Positions 1 to 5,203 of a stretch of DNA of 6,532 bases are shown in pieces. The DNA comes from QYOJ01 sp043810345 (GTDB lineage: Bacteria; Bacteroidota; Bacteroidia; Bacteroidales; FEN-979), in NCBI GenBank assembly GCA_043810345.1, contig JBDROF010000095.1:1-6532 (forward strand), in the 5' to 3' direction. The translations under genes and the position numbers were made by a program. Within the stretch, counting starts at the first letter, position 1. The number at the start of each line of letters is the position of its first letter. The notes under the pieces are model-generated. The model ran no database searches. It was not told the origin of the DNA and worked only from the letters and a program-made list of their open reading frames with translations.

Positions 1-605
1 CGGTCCGGCATACGACGATAGGGGAGTAGCTCCTGACACCTTTTCCCATCGTCCAGGAACACCGATAGATACCCGGGAGAGGGTGATTTGAAAGCAAGAA
101 AGAAGGGGTCATTATCTGAAAAAGCGGAATTTCTGCATCTAAGATCGGGACAATCAAGCGTACACGCCTCAAAGTCGGGAGTCTCTTCGGTAACCGGCTT
201 TGCCTTTAACCGGATAAAACACTTCATCGCCCGGATTTTGCTCTTTTTCCCTTCAATGACTGAGACCCCTTCTATTTCTTCAAACCGGGTATCCAATACC
301 TCCACCACCTCTCCTTTTACATCGGAGTTTGCAATGGAGTTGAATATCGTAGTGGTCTCAACCAGCTCGCCGGTGTTGAGATTTTTAAGATACGTTGAAT
401 TGCCCTGAATGATAATCCGGCCAAAGGCTCTTTCAAGGGCATTTATAGTTGCCGCATCCTCAGCCTCTTTTTTCACCTGAAGTTCAGATTTATCTGCAGT
501 CCAGTCAACCTGCGCTTCACCGGTTGCGATTACGATATCATTCTGCGAAAACACAACCTGGCTGCAACAGCATAGCAAAGGAAGAATTAAAAGACGAATC
601 AGCAT
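1..605 (-). CDS. Secreted DUF4384-type protein, N-terminal 201 residues (runs off left edge)
   Basis: Reading from an ATG at 605 toward the left edge gives 201 uninterrupted codons. Residues 1-21 look like a signal peptide (Arg4, a hydrophobic core rich in Leu and Cys, ending FSQ, a common Bacteroidota cleavage context), so export to the periplasm or outer envelope is expected. Cys12-14 do not form a good lipobox. Residues 22-145 are a mixed alpha/beta region. A cysteine cluster follows (C148, C152, C157), then from about 163 a segment of the form DPFFLAFKSP..GYLSVFLDDG....LLPY, which resembles the start of DUF4384, a domain found in bacterial surface or secreted proteins of unclear function. 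The C-terminal part lies outside the window. It is the last gene of the minus-strand series, 90 bp after the radical SAM gene, and has its own candidate -7 element. The family call is from memory of its motif pattern; no reaction can be assigned. Confidence 0.72.
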   Translation of the reverse strand, partial: MLIRLLILPLLCCCSQVVFSQNDIVIATGEAQVDWTADKSELQVKKEAEDAATINALERAFGRIIIQGNSTYLKNLNTGELVETTTIFNSIANSDVKGEVVEVLDTRFEEIEGVSVIEGKKSKIRAMKCFIRLKAKPVTEETPDFEACTLDCPDLRCRNSAFSDNDPFFLAFKSPSPGYLSVFLDDGKRCQELLPYRRMPD

Positions 606-624
606 AGAAAAAGCATTTTAGTTT

Positions 625-632
625 CAAATTTA
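625..632 (-). promoter_or_regulatory. Candidate Bacteroidota -7 element (TAAATTTG)
   Basis: On the minus strand this is TAAATTTG, a perfect match to the Bacteroidota primary-sigma -7 consensus TANNTTTG, ending 19 bp before the ATG at 605. No TTTG is seen at the proper -33 spacing, so this is a half-supported promoter for the DUF4384-type gene. It would give a very short leader. Confidence 0.35.
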
Positions 633-651
633 ACTAATATTTGCCAATTAC

Positions 652-699
652 CATTTCACTATTTCGCTATCTCACTATTTCGCTATTTCACTATTTCAA
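652..699. repeat. Tandem array, 6 x 8 bp (TATTTCRC), overlapping the radical SAM stop codon
   Basis: Six consecutive 8-bp units can be read on the plus strand (CATTTCAC, TATTTCGC, TATCTCAC, TATTTCGC, TATTTCAC, TATTTCAA). On the minus strand the unit is GTGAAATA, closely related to the GTGAAATG unit of the array at 931-970 but in the opposite orientation. The TGA stop of the radical SAM gene (696-698) lies inside the outermost unit. Confidence 0.92.
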
Positions 700-1787
700 A
701 ACTTCTGACTGCAATTCCTGCAAATGTCTACAGATTTTCGGTTTCTCAGGATCGTTCCTCTGAACTTCCGGTATTTTTCGCCTCGCCAGATCTCCTCAAA
801 CGATTGCTTATTGAGATCCCCCATGCAATGCCCGGCATCCTTGTCAAAACAACAGGGTACCACCTTCCCGTCCCAGGTGATTACACATCCGCTCCACATG
901 CGGAAACAACGGTTGGGGAGGGGGTTTTTTATGGTGAAATGGTGAGATGGTGAAATGGTGAAATGGTGATTGGTAACTGCAGACTGCGGACTGAGGACTG
1001 CAGACTTGAGACTGGTGACTGGTGAGGGTTTATCTGTGCCTCTGTGCCTCTGTGCCTCTGTGCCTTGTTTCCTGTAACGCGTCCACTTCCCATCTTCCGG
1101 CATCAGCGCGCTCCCCTGCTCATAATCATAAAACTGTGCTGTTTTCAATACTGTCCTGTCAACTCCCAACGAGTTTCCTAATTTCTTAATTTCCTCAATC
1201 TGATGTTGGTTCGACTTCAACACCAGAAACTGAATTTGCAAAGTTGGTTTTCGGGCGCCCATCTCTTTGCGGATCCAAACGAAATTCCTGATACCTTCGG
1301 TCACCGTTTCCAGTGATCCGCCTATCCGGTACTGTTCATAGGCTTTCTGATCGGTGCCATCAACCGAGATGATCAGTTTGTTGAGTCCTGAATCGATGGT
1401 TCTCCGGATGTTCTCGTCAGACAGGTAGTGTCCGTTGGTGGATGTCCACACATAAATATTCCTGGTCCGGGCATAGGAAATAAACCCGAATAGATCTTTG
1501 TTGAGGTAGGGTTCACCCTGGAAATAGAGTGTAAGATAGGCTATTCCCGGGGAAATCTGATCAATGATATGTTCGAAATCCTGTTGTTTGAGGTTCCCGG
1601 AGGCCCGGGTCAATCCCCGCTGTCCGGTTGGGCATTCAGGGCAACGAAGGTTACAGTGGTTAGTCGGTTCAATGGAGACAAATGCCGGAAATCCCCAGTG
1701 GGTCGGTTTGCGTAAAAGGATCGATAAAAAAAAGCTGGAAAGAAGCTTTATAAAATTAACAACCCGGAAAACCGTCTTACGTCTCAC
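696..1787 (-). CDS. Radical SAM/SPASM domain protein with a repeat-encoded internal insert
   Basis: 363 residues. A hydrophobic N-terminal stretch (about 7-25) may associate with the membrane. The radical SAM core follows, with its 4Fe-4S motif CxxxCxxC at C45, C49 and C52. Later landmarks are the LYFQGEP strand (about 87-93) and STNG (116-119). The C-terminal SPASM-like region has cysteines at 294, 301, 312, 313, 321, 356 and 359 that could bind auxiliary Fe-S clusters. Such enzymes cleave S-adenosylmethionine to make a radical for peptide, cofactor or tRNA chemistry; the substrate here is unknown. Residues 241-286 are low complexity and come from three tandem arrays. In relatives I recall, only about ten residues join RYRK to the N..L.N.C motif. 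The start is GTG, inside another array; no ATG occurs in frame before residue 176, and upstream GTGs are out of frame or blocked by TGA. It follows the 101-residue gene by 31 bp. It may be functional with a tolerated loop insertion, or decaying. Confidence 0.87.
   Translation of the reverse strand: MRRKTVFRVVNFIKLLSSFFLSILLRKPTHWGFPAFVSIEPTNHCNLRCPECPTGQRGLTRASGNLKQQDFEHIIDQISPGIAYLTLYFQGEPYLNKDLFGFISYARTRNIYVWTSTNGHYLSDENIRRTIDSGLNKLIISVDGTDQKAYEQYRIGGSLETVTEGIRNFVWIRKEMGARKPTLQIQFLVLKSNQHQIEEIKKLGNSLGVDRTVLKTAQFYDYEQGSALMPEDGKWTRYRKQGTEAQRHRGTDKPSPVTSLKSAVLSPQSAVTNHHFTISPSHHFTIKNPLPNRCFRMWSGCVITWDGKVVPCCFDKDAGHCMGDLNKQSFEEIWRGEKYRKFRGTILRNRKSVDICRNCSQKF
931..970. repeat. Tandem array, 5 x 8 bp (ATGGTGAA), inside the radical SAM gene
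   Basis: Five exact-length 8-bp units: ATGGTGAA, ATGGTGAG, ATGGTGAA, ATGGTGAA, ATGGTGAT. Translated on the minus strand they give the eight-residue period HHFTISPS followed by HHFTI (about residues 274-286). The strand being translated carries no stop codon in any frame, while the plus strand is rich in TGA. Confidence 0.93.
976..1024. repeat. Tandem array, 7 x 7 bp (ACTGCAG-type), inside the radical SAM gene
   Basis: Seven consecutive 7-bp units: ACTGCAG, ACTGCGG, ACTGAGG, ACTGCAG, ACTTGAG, ACTGGTG, ACTGGTG. The ACT start of each unit is conserved and the last four bases vary. On the minus strand the array encodes Ser/Val/Pro/Gln-rich sequence (about residues 255-271), with no stop codon in any frame on that strand. 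Confidence 0.9.
1033..1064. repeat. Tandem array, 4 x 8 bp (TCTGTGCC), inside the radical SAM gene
   Basis: Four identical copies of TCTGTGCC lie head to tail. On the minus strand they encode GTEAQRHRGT (about residues 242-251), where the eight-base period walks through all three frames. Perfect copies suggest a recent expansion compared with the neighbouring arrays. Confidence 0.93.
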
Positions 1788-1864
1788 GTCTTACGTCTTA
1801 CGTCTTACGTCTCACGTCTCACGTCTCACGTCCCTCGTCCTTCGTCCCTCGTCCTTCGTCCTTC
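1774..1864. repeat. Tandem array, 13 x 7 bp (GTCTYAC / GTCCYTC), spanning a gene junction
   Basis: Thirteen uninterrupted 7-bp units cover 91 bp. The first eight are GTCTTAC or GTCTCAC and the last five are GTCCCTC or GTCCTTC, so the array has two sub-blocks sharing GTC. On the minus strand it encodes the last 14 residues and the TGA stop (1819-1821) of the 101-residue protein, fills the entire gap, and provides the GTG start (1785-1787) and first few codons of the radical SAM gene. Confidence 0.96.
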
Positions 1865-2124
1865 TTTTTCTTCTTCTTCCGCTTGAACAACGGGCTTATG
1901 ATGGAGTAGGCCTGTGAAACCACCAGGTTGGTAGCCATGATCTCTTCTGCAAGGGTGTTGATGATGTTCCGGAAGGTAAGTGCCTCCACGAGGTTGCGGT
2001 AATCGGTCCGGATTCCGGTTTCGGTCCGGACTATCTCCCGTTGCAACCTCCGTTTCTCTGCTTTGAGCTCTTTCATGTTGCGTGCCGGTGGTCTTTCTGA
2101 AGGGCGGAAACTACTGGTCTTCAT
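1819..2124 (-). CDS. Small coiled-coil/hydrophobic protein, YqjK-like by position
   Basis: 101 residues, not a family I can name from sequence. After a short polar start, residues about 18-45 are rich in Lys, Arg and Glu with a likely coiled-coil pattern. A more hydrophobic helix follows (about 48-80, containing ATNLVVSQAYSIISPLF), then a run of lysines (82-88). Residues 88-101 and the stop codon come from the 13-unit array, so the natural C-terminus has probably been replaced. The ATG at 2124 overlaps the end of the preceding gene by 14 bp and has an AGGAGG six bases upstream. An alternative start is Met17. It is third in a coupled trio with YtxH-like and holin-superfamily genes, the position held by YqjK in enterobacterial yqjDE-K operons; that parallel is inference from gene order and size, not demonstrated homology. 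Confidence 0.68.
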   Translation of the reverse strand: MKTSSFRPSERPPARNMKELKAEKRRLQREIVRTETGIRTDYRNLVEALTFRNIINTLAEEIMATNLVVSQAYSIISPLFKRKKKKKKDEGRGTKDEGRET

Positions 2125-2485
2125 CGCTATCCTCCTCTTTCATTAAAGTGGTTAATCTGGATATCAGGGGATTGATGAATAGCTGGTACCGGAAAAGGTA
2201 CACCATCACCGAGGCCAGCAGGTAAAACCCCACCACGATCAGCGCTCCTATGTATTCCTGGCCGACGTGTTCACCATACCAGTAGATGAAAGCCATGGAT
2301 AGGAAAAACAGCAAAAAGATGCTCAGCAGAAAGAGCACCAGGCTGATTATGATATGAGAGATAAGCTGAGCCACACCTTCTGCTGCCATCAGCTTATAGA
2401 GCTCAATCTTAAGCCGGATGTAGTGTTTAACATTGCCCGACAAAGAGGAGAAATGTTCCGGAATTTTCCGTGCTTCCATCGTCAT
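2111..2485 (-). CDS. YqjE/holin-superfamily III (DUF1469-like) membrane protein
   Basis: 124 residues. An amphipathic N-terminal region (1-38) precedes two membrane helices (about 40-70 and 78-99) and a short acidic tail (KEEDSDEDQ). This two-helix hairpin with a long first helix is typical of the Phage_holin_3_6/YqjE family. Despite the name, such chromosomal proteins are not lysis proteins; in enterobacteria YqjE sits with the membrane-anchored ribosome-binding protein YqjD. The ATG overlaps the stop of the YtxH-like gene as ATGA, implying translational coupling, and the gene's end overlaps the next start. A second Met two codons later is possible, but the coupled start is preferred. Function is probably membrane-associated, perhaps stress related; the exact role is unknown. 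Confidence 0.85.
   Translation of the reverse strand: MTMEARKIPEHFSSLSGNVKHYIRLKIELYKLMAAEGVAQLISHIIISLVLFLLSIFLLFFLSMAFIYWYGEHVGQEYIGALIVVGFYLLASVMVYLFRYQLFINPLISRLTTLMKEEDSDEDQ
2131..2137 (-). promoter_or_regulatory. Shine-Dalgarno-like GAGGAGG before the 101-residue gene
   Basis: GAGGAGG lies six bases before the ATG at 2124, inside the last codons of the holin-superfamily gene, where it also encodes Glu-Glu. Bacteroidota rarely depend on this signal, so the match may be a by-product of the acidic tail, but it favours the upstream start over Met17. Confidence 0.4.
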
Positions 2486-2742
2486 GTTTTTGGTGTCGGT
2501 CTCTTTTTATTTGTAGATTTTCTAGGCTCCTCCTCATCATCGAGATGAAGAGCGGTTTTCAGCTTCTCAAGCTCATCGGAAAACTCCTTCTGAAAATTCG
2601 CTGAAACCTCCCTGAGCCTCTTTTTCAGCTTCTTCCGGGTTTTGGATCCGCTTGCCGGGGCCAGGAGCATTCCGATAGCCACCCCGGCCGCCAGGCCAAT
2701 CAACCCCGCGAATACCTTTCTGGATGTATTGCCTTTTGCCAT
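2482..2742 (-). CDS. YtxH domain protein
   Basis: 86 residues. After a short basic start, residues about 9-29 form one glycine-rich membrane segment running into LLAPASGSKTR, the hallmark of YtxH proteins (a small glycine-rich helix followed by L[FL]AP.SG..TR). A charged helical tail (34-68) with many Lys and Glu follows, then a polar, proline-containing end. YtxH proteins are small single-pass membrane proteins often tied to general stress; DUF883/YqjD proteins of enterobacteria have a similar layout and neighbours. Start is ATG with a perfect Bacteroidota -7 element just upstream. It is first of the coupled trio; its stop overlaps the next start by four bases. Confidence 0.88.
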   Translation of the reverse strand: MAKGNTSRKVFAGLIGLAAGVAIGMLLAPASGSKTRKKLKKRLREVSANFQKEFSDELEKLKTALHLDDEEEPRKSTNKKRPTPKT

Positions 2743-2758
2743 GATCGAATGATTTGAA

Positions 2759-2766
2759 CAAAGATA
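2759..2766 (-). promoter_or_regulatory. Candidate -7 element (TATCTTTG) upstream of the YtxH-like gene
   Basis: The minus strand reads TATCTTTG, a perfect TANNTTTG match ending 17 bp before the ATG at 2742, in the 47-bp gap after the second AI-2E gene. No clear TTTG is seen at -33 spacing. A perfect 10-bp palindrome, ATTCCGGAAT (2775-2784), sits just upstream where the spacer would be. It could mark an internal promoter for the small-protein trio. Confidence 0.4.
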
Positions 2767-2789
2767 GTAATATAATTCCGGAATCGCAT

Positions 2790-3893
2790 TTACATATGTT
2801 CCGTAAGGCTCCGGACCGCTCGGAACTGGCTCAGGAACTCCTTCAACAGGATCCGGATGAAGGTGTAGGAGGGAACCGCGATGATCATCGCCGGGATACC
2901 ACCCAGGCTTCCGGCAGCAATGATGATCAGGAAGATCTCAATGGGATGCGCTTTCACACTTTTTCCGTAAATGAAGGGTTCCAGTATGATCACATCGATC
3001 AGGATTACGACGATATAAACCAGGATGATTCGCAGGGCGGTTGGCCCCATCATGGCATAGTCTCCCAGGCTGACCACGCCGGTAACCCCCAGGATCACCC
3101 CCATCATCGTTGCTAACACCGGTCCGAGGTAAGGGATGATATGCACAATTCCACCAAAGAGGCCGATTACCAGGGCTCCCTTCACCCCGATGATCAGCAA
3201 TCCAAGCGTATAGAGGGTCACCATCACCATGATATTGATCAGCAGGCCGATGTAATAGCGGGAAAGTAAGCGCTTGCTTTTATCCAGCACCCGGATGGTC
3301 TGCTCTTCATATTGCTCGTTCACTAGCAATAGAACCACCCGCCGGATCATAGTGGTATCAAAAAGGAAGAAGAAGGAGATAAAGATGACCGAGAAGGTAT
3401 CGAAAAAGAATTTGCCCGTGAAGGAAAAGATATTTTTGATCAGGTTGGAGAAGAACCCGAAATTGACGATTTTAAACAACTTCTTTTCGATGAAGGTGGA
3501 CACGGACAGTTCATGTGGCATCACCCCGAAATCGGTCAGCAGGTTTTGCAGACTGTCAAGATCCTTGCTGAAAAAGGCCGTAAATTTATCCATATCGATG
3601 GCGGAGATCATCCGGGCTTCCTGAATGATCAGGGGAATAAAGAAACTGACAAGGGAAAAGAACACCACGATAATCAGCAGCAGTGTGATGATGGTACTGA
3701 GTAGGTGAGGAAACGATCGTTTGCCCAGTTTGATCCTGTCAAGCTGTGCAGTCAGGGGAGACCCGATGATGAATACGATCAGGGAGATCAGCAGGATCGT
3801 TACGATGTTGGAAAAATACCAAAGCAGAAATCCTGCCAATCCAATGAAAAGGATGATGAAAAACAACCTGTTTTTCTGATACAGCTCTCTCAT
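2790..3893 (-). CDS. AI-2E/PerM-family membrane transporter (downstream copy)
   Basis: 367 residues, the usual length of the AI-2E (UPF0118, PerM/TqsA/YdiK) family, with about eight predicted membrane spans: two near 9-45, one around 65-90, a soluble loop about 91-145, one around 158-178, then the rest from about 213 to 355. Family landmarks include RVLDKSK (201-207), IIPYLGP (252-258), and P.IYGKSVKAHPIEI (306-320) followed by a glycine-rich helix ending in MIIAVP. Members export small molecules, or in some cases move sodium against protons; autoinducer-2 transport was shown for few, so the name should not be read as function. It is a tandem paralogue of the gene at 3991-5094: ungapped alignment by hand gives roughly 53% identity, but almost none in residues 101-146. 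A 7-bp array lies in its leader. Confidence 0.9.
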   Translation of the reverse strand: MRELYQKNRLFFIILFIGLAGFLLWYFSNIVTILLISLIVFIIGSPLTAQLDRIKLGKRSFPHLLSTIITLLLIIVVFFSLVSFFIPLIIQEARMISAIDMDKFTAFFSKDLDSLQNLLTDFGVMPHELSVSTFIEKKLFKIVNFGFFSNLIKNIFSFTGKFFFDTFSVIFISFFFLFDTTMIRRVVLLLVNEQYEEQTIRVLDKSKRLLSRYYIGLLINIMVMVTLYTLGLLIIGVKGALVIGLFGGIVHIIPYLGPVLATMMGVILGVTGVVSLGDYAMMGPTALRIILVYIVVILIDVIILEPFIYGKSVKAHPIEIFLIIIAAGSLGGIPAMIIAVPSYTFIRILLKEFLSQFRAVRSLTEHM

Positions 3894-3904
3894 ATTTCAG
3901 GGAT
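3894..3904 (-). other. Leader segment shared by both AI-2E genes (also 5095-5105)
   Basis: The eleven bases before the two start codons read ATCCCTGAAAT here and ATCCCTGAAAC at 5095-5105, differing at one base; similarity stops immediately upstream. It is either a remnant of the duplication or a retained translation-initiation signal. In this copy the AGCGATT array begins one base beyond it. Confidence 0.55.
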
Positions 3905-3905
3905 T

Positions 3906-3948
3906 AGCGATCAGCGATTAGCGAATAGCGATTAGCCAATAGCTGAAT
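3906..3948. repeat. Tandem array, about 6 x 7 bp (AGCGATT) between the AI-2E genes
   Basis: Units on the plus strand are AGCGATC, AGCGATT, AGCGAAT, AGCGATT, AGCCAAT and a degenerate AGCTGAAT. The array occupies nearly half of the 97-bp gap between the paralogues and would be transcribed in the leader of the downstream copy. Confidence 0.9.
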
Positions 3949-3970
3949 CATGATTGCACGATAAAGGTAG

Positions 3971-3992
3971 AAAAAAACAGAGGAAACTCCTC
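3971..3992 (-). terminator. Weak intrinsic terminator after the upstream AI-2E gene
   Basis: On the minus strand GAGGA-GTT-TCCTC can form a five-pair stem with a three-base loop, followed by TG and a run of seven T. It starts inside the stop codon of the gene at 3991-5094. The stem is short, so it may only attenuate readthrough into the second AI-2E gene. Confidence 0.42.
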
Positions 3993-5094
3993 AGAGTTTG
4001 TTCGTGAGTGAACGAACCACCTTGAACTGGCTCAGAAACTCCTGGGCAACAATCCGTAACAACGTATAGATGGGTACTGCGATGATCATACCCACAATAC
4101 CGCCAACGCTGCCTGCCGCAATGATGACGAGGAAGATCTCTATCGGATGGGCTTTGACACTTTTTCCATAGATAAGAGGTTGATAAACAACGTTATCAAT
4201 TACTATCACGAGGAGAAAGACAAGCATGATCAGCAGGGCTGTTTGGCCGATCATGCCGTAATGCCCGATGCTGATCTGGGTTGTTATGCCGAGGATCACC
4301 CCCATACTGGCTCCGATCAACGGGCCGAGATAGGGGATGATGTTGATGATTCCTGCGAAAAAAGCGATTACCAGGGCTCCTTCAACCCCGATAATACTGA
4401 GCCCGATGGCATACGAGATGATCATCGCAATGACATCCAGGAAAAGACCTATGAAGTAACGGGTTAGCAGGTGTTTGCTCTTGTCAAGGACGCGGATGGT
4501 CTGGTCGGCATGTTTATCCGGAATAATGATCAGGATAATACGGCGGACCATATCCGGATCAAGAAGAAAGAAAAAAGAGATGAAGAGCACGGAGAAGAGA
4601 TCGAAAAAGAAGGTTCCGGTGAAGGTGAAGATACCGGTGATCAGGTTGGAGAACATATTTACGCTGATAAATCGCATAGCAGTATCCTGGACGGCAGCCA
4701 GGATACTCACCTCTTTCTTCAACACGCCGATATCAATCAATCCCTGTTCAATCCAGGTGATCTCGTTCTGGTAATAGTGCGAAAGCTGATCCACATTGAT
4801 CGACGATATCAGCTGAGCCTCCGTAAGGATGAGGGGTATGAAGAAACTGAAGAACCCGATAAAAGCGGCCAGCAGGATGACCAGGGTCAGGATGACAGCC
4901 AGGACTTTCGGGAATCTGAACTTCCCGATACGGATCTTCCCGAACAATTTCACCAGCGGACCGCCGATCAGGCTAACCACCACGGCGATCAAAATATAAC
5001 TGAAGATATTTGAAAAATACCAGACCAGAAATCCAACTGCCACCACTAGCAGGATGACAAAAAACAGTTTATTTTTTTCGTAAAGCTCTTTCAT
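3991..5094 (-). CDS. AI-2E/PerM-family membrane transporter (upstream copy)
   Basis: 367 residues, exactly the length of its neighbour at 2790-3893 and alignable to it without gaps. The same landmarks are present: YFSNI (26-30), RVLDKSK (201-207), IIPYLGP (252-258) and KSVKAHPIEI (311-320). Membrane segments flank a soluble loop about 91-145 that is very different from the paralogue's and is the likely site of specificity. The protein should sit in the inner membrane and export or exchange a small solute that cannot be named from sequence. The ATG start follows the shared ATCCCTGAAA leader without a Shine-Dalgarno sequence. It is the first gene of the minus-strand series, behind the best promoter in the window, and ends in a weak terminator-like hairpin that may lower expression of the copy downstream. 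Confidence 0.9.
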   Translation of the reverse strand: MKELYEKNKLFFVILLVVAVGFLVWYFSNIFSYILIAVVVSLIGGPLVKLFGKIRIGKFRFPKVLAVILTLVILLAAFIGFFSFFIPLILTEAQLISSINVDQLSHYYQNEITWIEQGLIDIGVLKKEVSILAAVQDTAMRFISVNMFSNLITGIFTFTGTFFFDLFSVLFISFFFLLDPDMVRRIILIIIPDKHADQTIRVLDKSKHLLTRYFIGLFLDVIAMIISYAIGLSIIGVEGALVIAFFAGIINIIPYLGPLIGASMGVILGITTQISIGHYGMIGQTALLIMLVFLLVIVIDNVVYQPLIYGKSVKAHPIEIFLVIIAAGSVGGIVGMIIAVPIYTLLRIVAQEFLSQFKVVRSLTNKL

Positions 5095-5131
5095 GTTTCA
5101 GGGATGAGGGAACAAAGTAAAGAATTAATTT

Positions 5132-5159
5132 AGAATTCAGAATTCAGAATTCAGAATTG
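5132..5159. repeat. Tandem array, 4 x 7 bp (AGAATTC)
   Basis: Three perfect AGAATTC units and a fourth ending in G. Each perfect unit contains the palindrome GAATTC, so the array reads almost the same on both strands. It lies downstream of the leftward promoter and would be in the 5' leader of the AI-2E transcript. Confidence 0.93.
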
Positions 5160-5173
5160 AATTTCTTATAAAT

Positions 5174-5203
5174 CAAAAATATTAATTTCTTATTCCTTAC
5201 AAA
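5174..5203 (-). promoter_or_regulatory. Bacteroidota-type promoter (TTTG, 18 bp, TATTTTTG) for the AI-2E gene series
   Basis: On the minus strand a TTTG (5203-5200) precedes TATTTTTG (5181-5174) by 18 bp, matching both the -33 and -7 elements of Bacteroidota primary-sigma promoters. Transcription would start near 5167 and give a leader of about 70 bases containing the AGAATTC array. It is the only site in the window with both elements. Confidence 0.6.

Noticed and set aside
88..408. Plus-strand 106-codon frame near the left edge
   Set aside because: It is opposite the DUF4384-type gene, whose minus-strand frame has a signal peptide and family motif.
652..1864. CRISPR array
   Set aside because: Units of 7-8 bp are contiguous without spacers and no cas gene is present.
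2111..2485. Phage lysis holin or prophage remnant
   Set aside because: The holin-superfamily name covers chromosomal YqjE-like proteins; neighbours are YtxH and AI-2E genes, with no endolysin or phage structural genes.
4147..5013. Long plus-strand open frames rich in Asp, Glu and Gln
   Set aside because: They lie opposite the AI-2E gene; charged composition is what the reverse strand of a hydrophobic membrane-protein gene gives. No start signals or domains.
2790..5094. Quorum-sensing (autoinducer-2) locus
   Set aside because: The family name alone does not support this; no luxS, lsr or kinase genes are visible.
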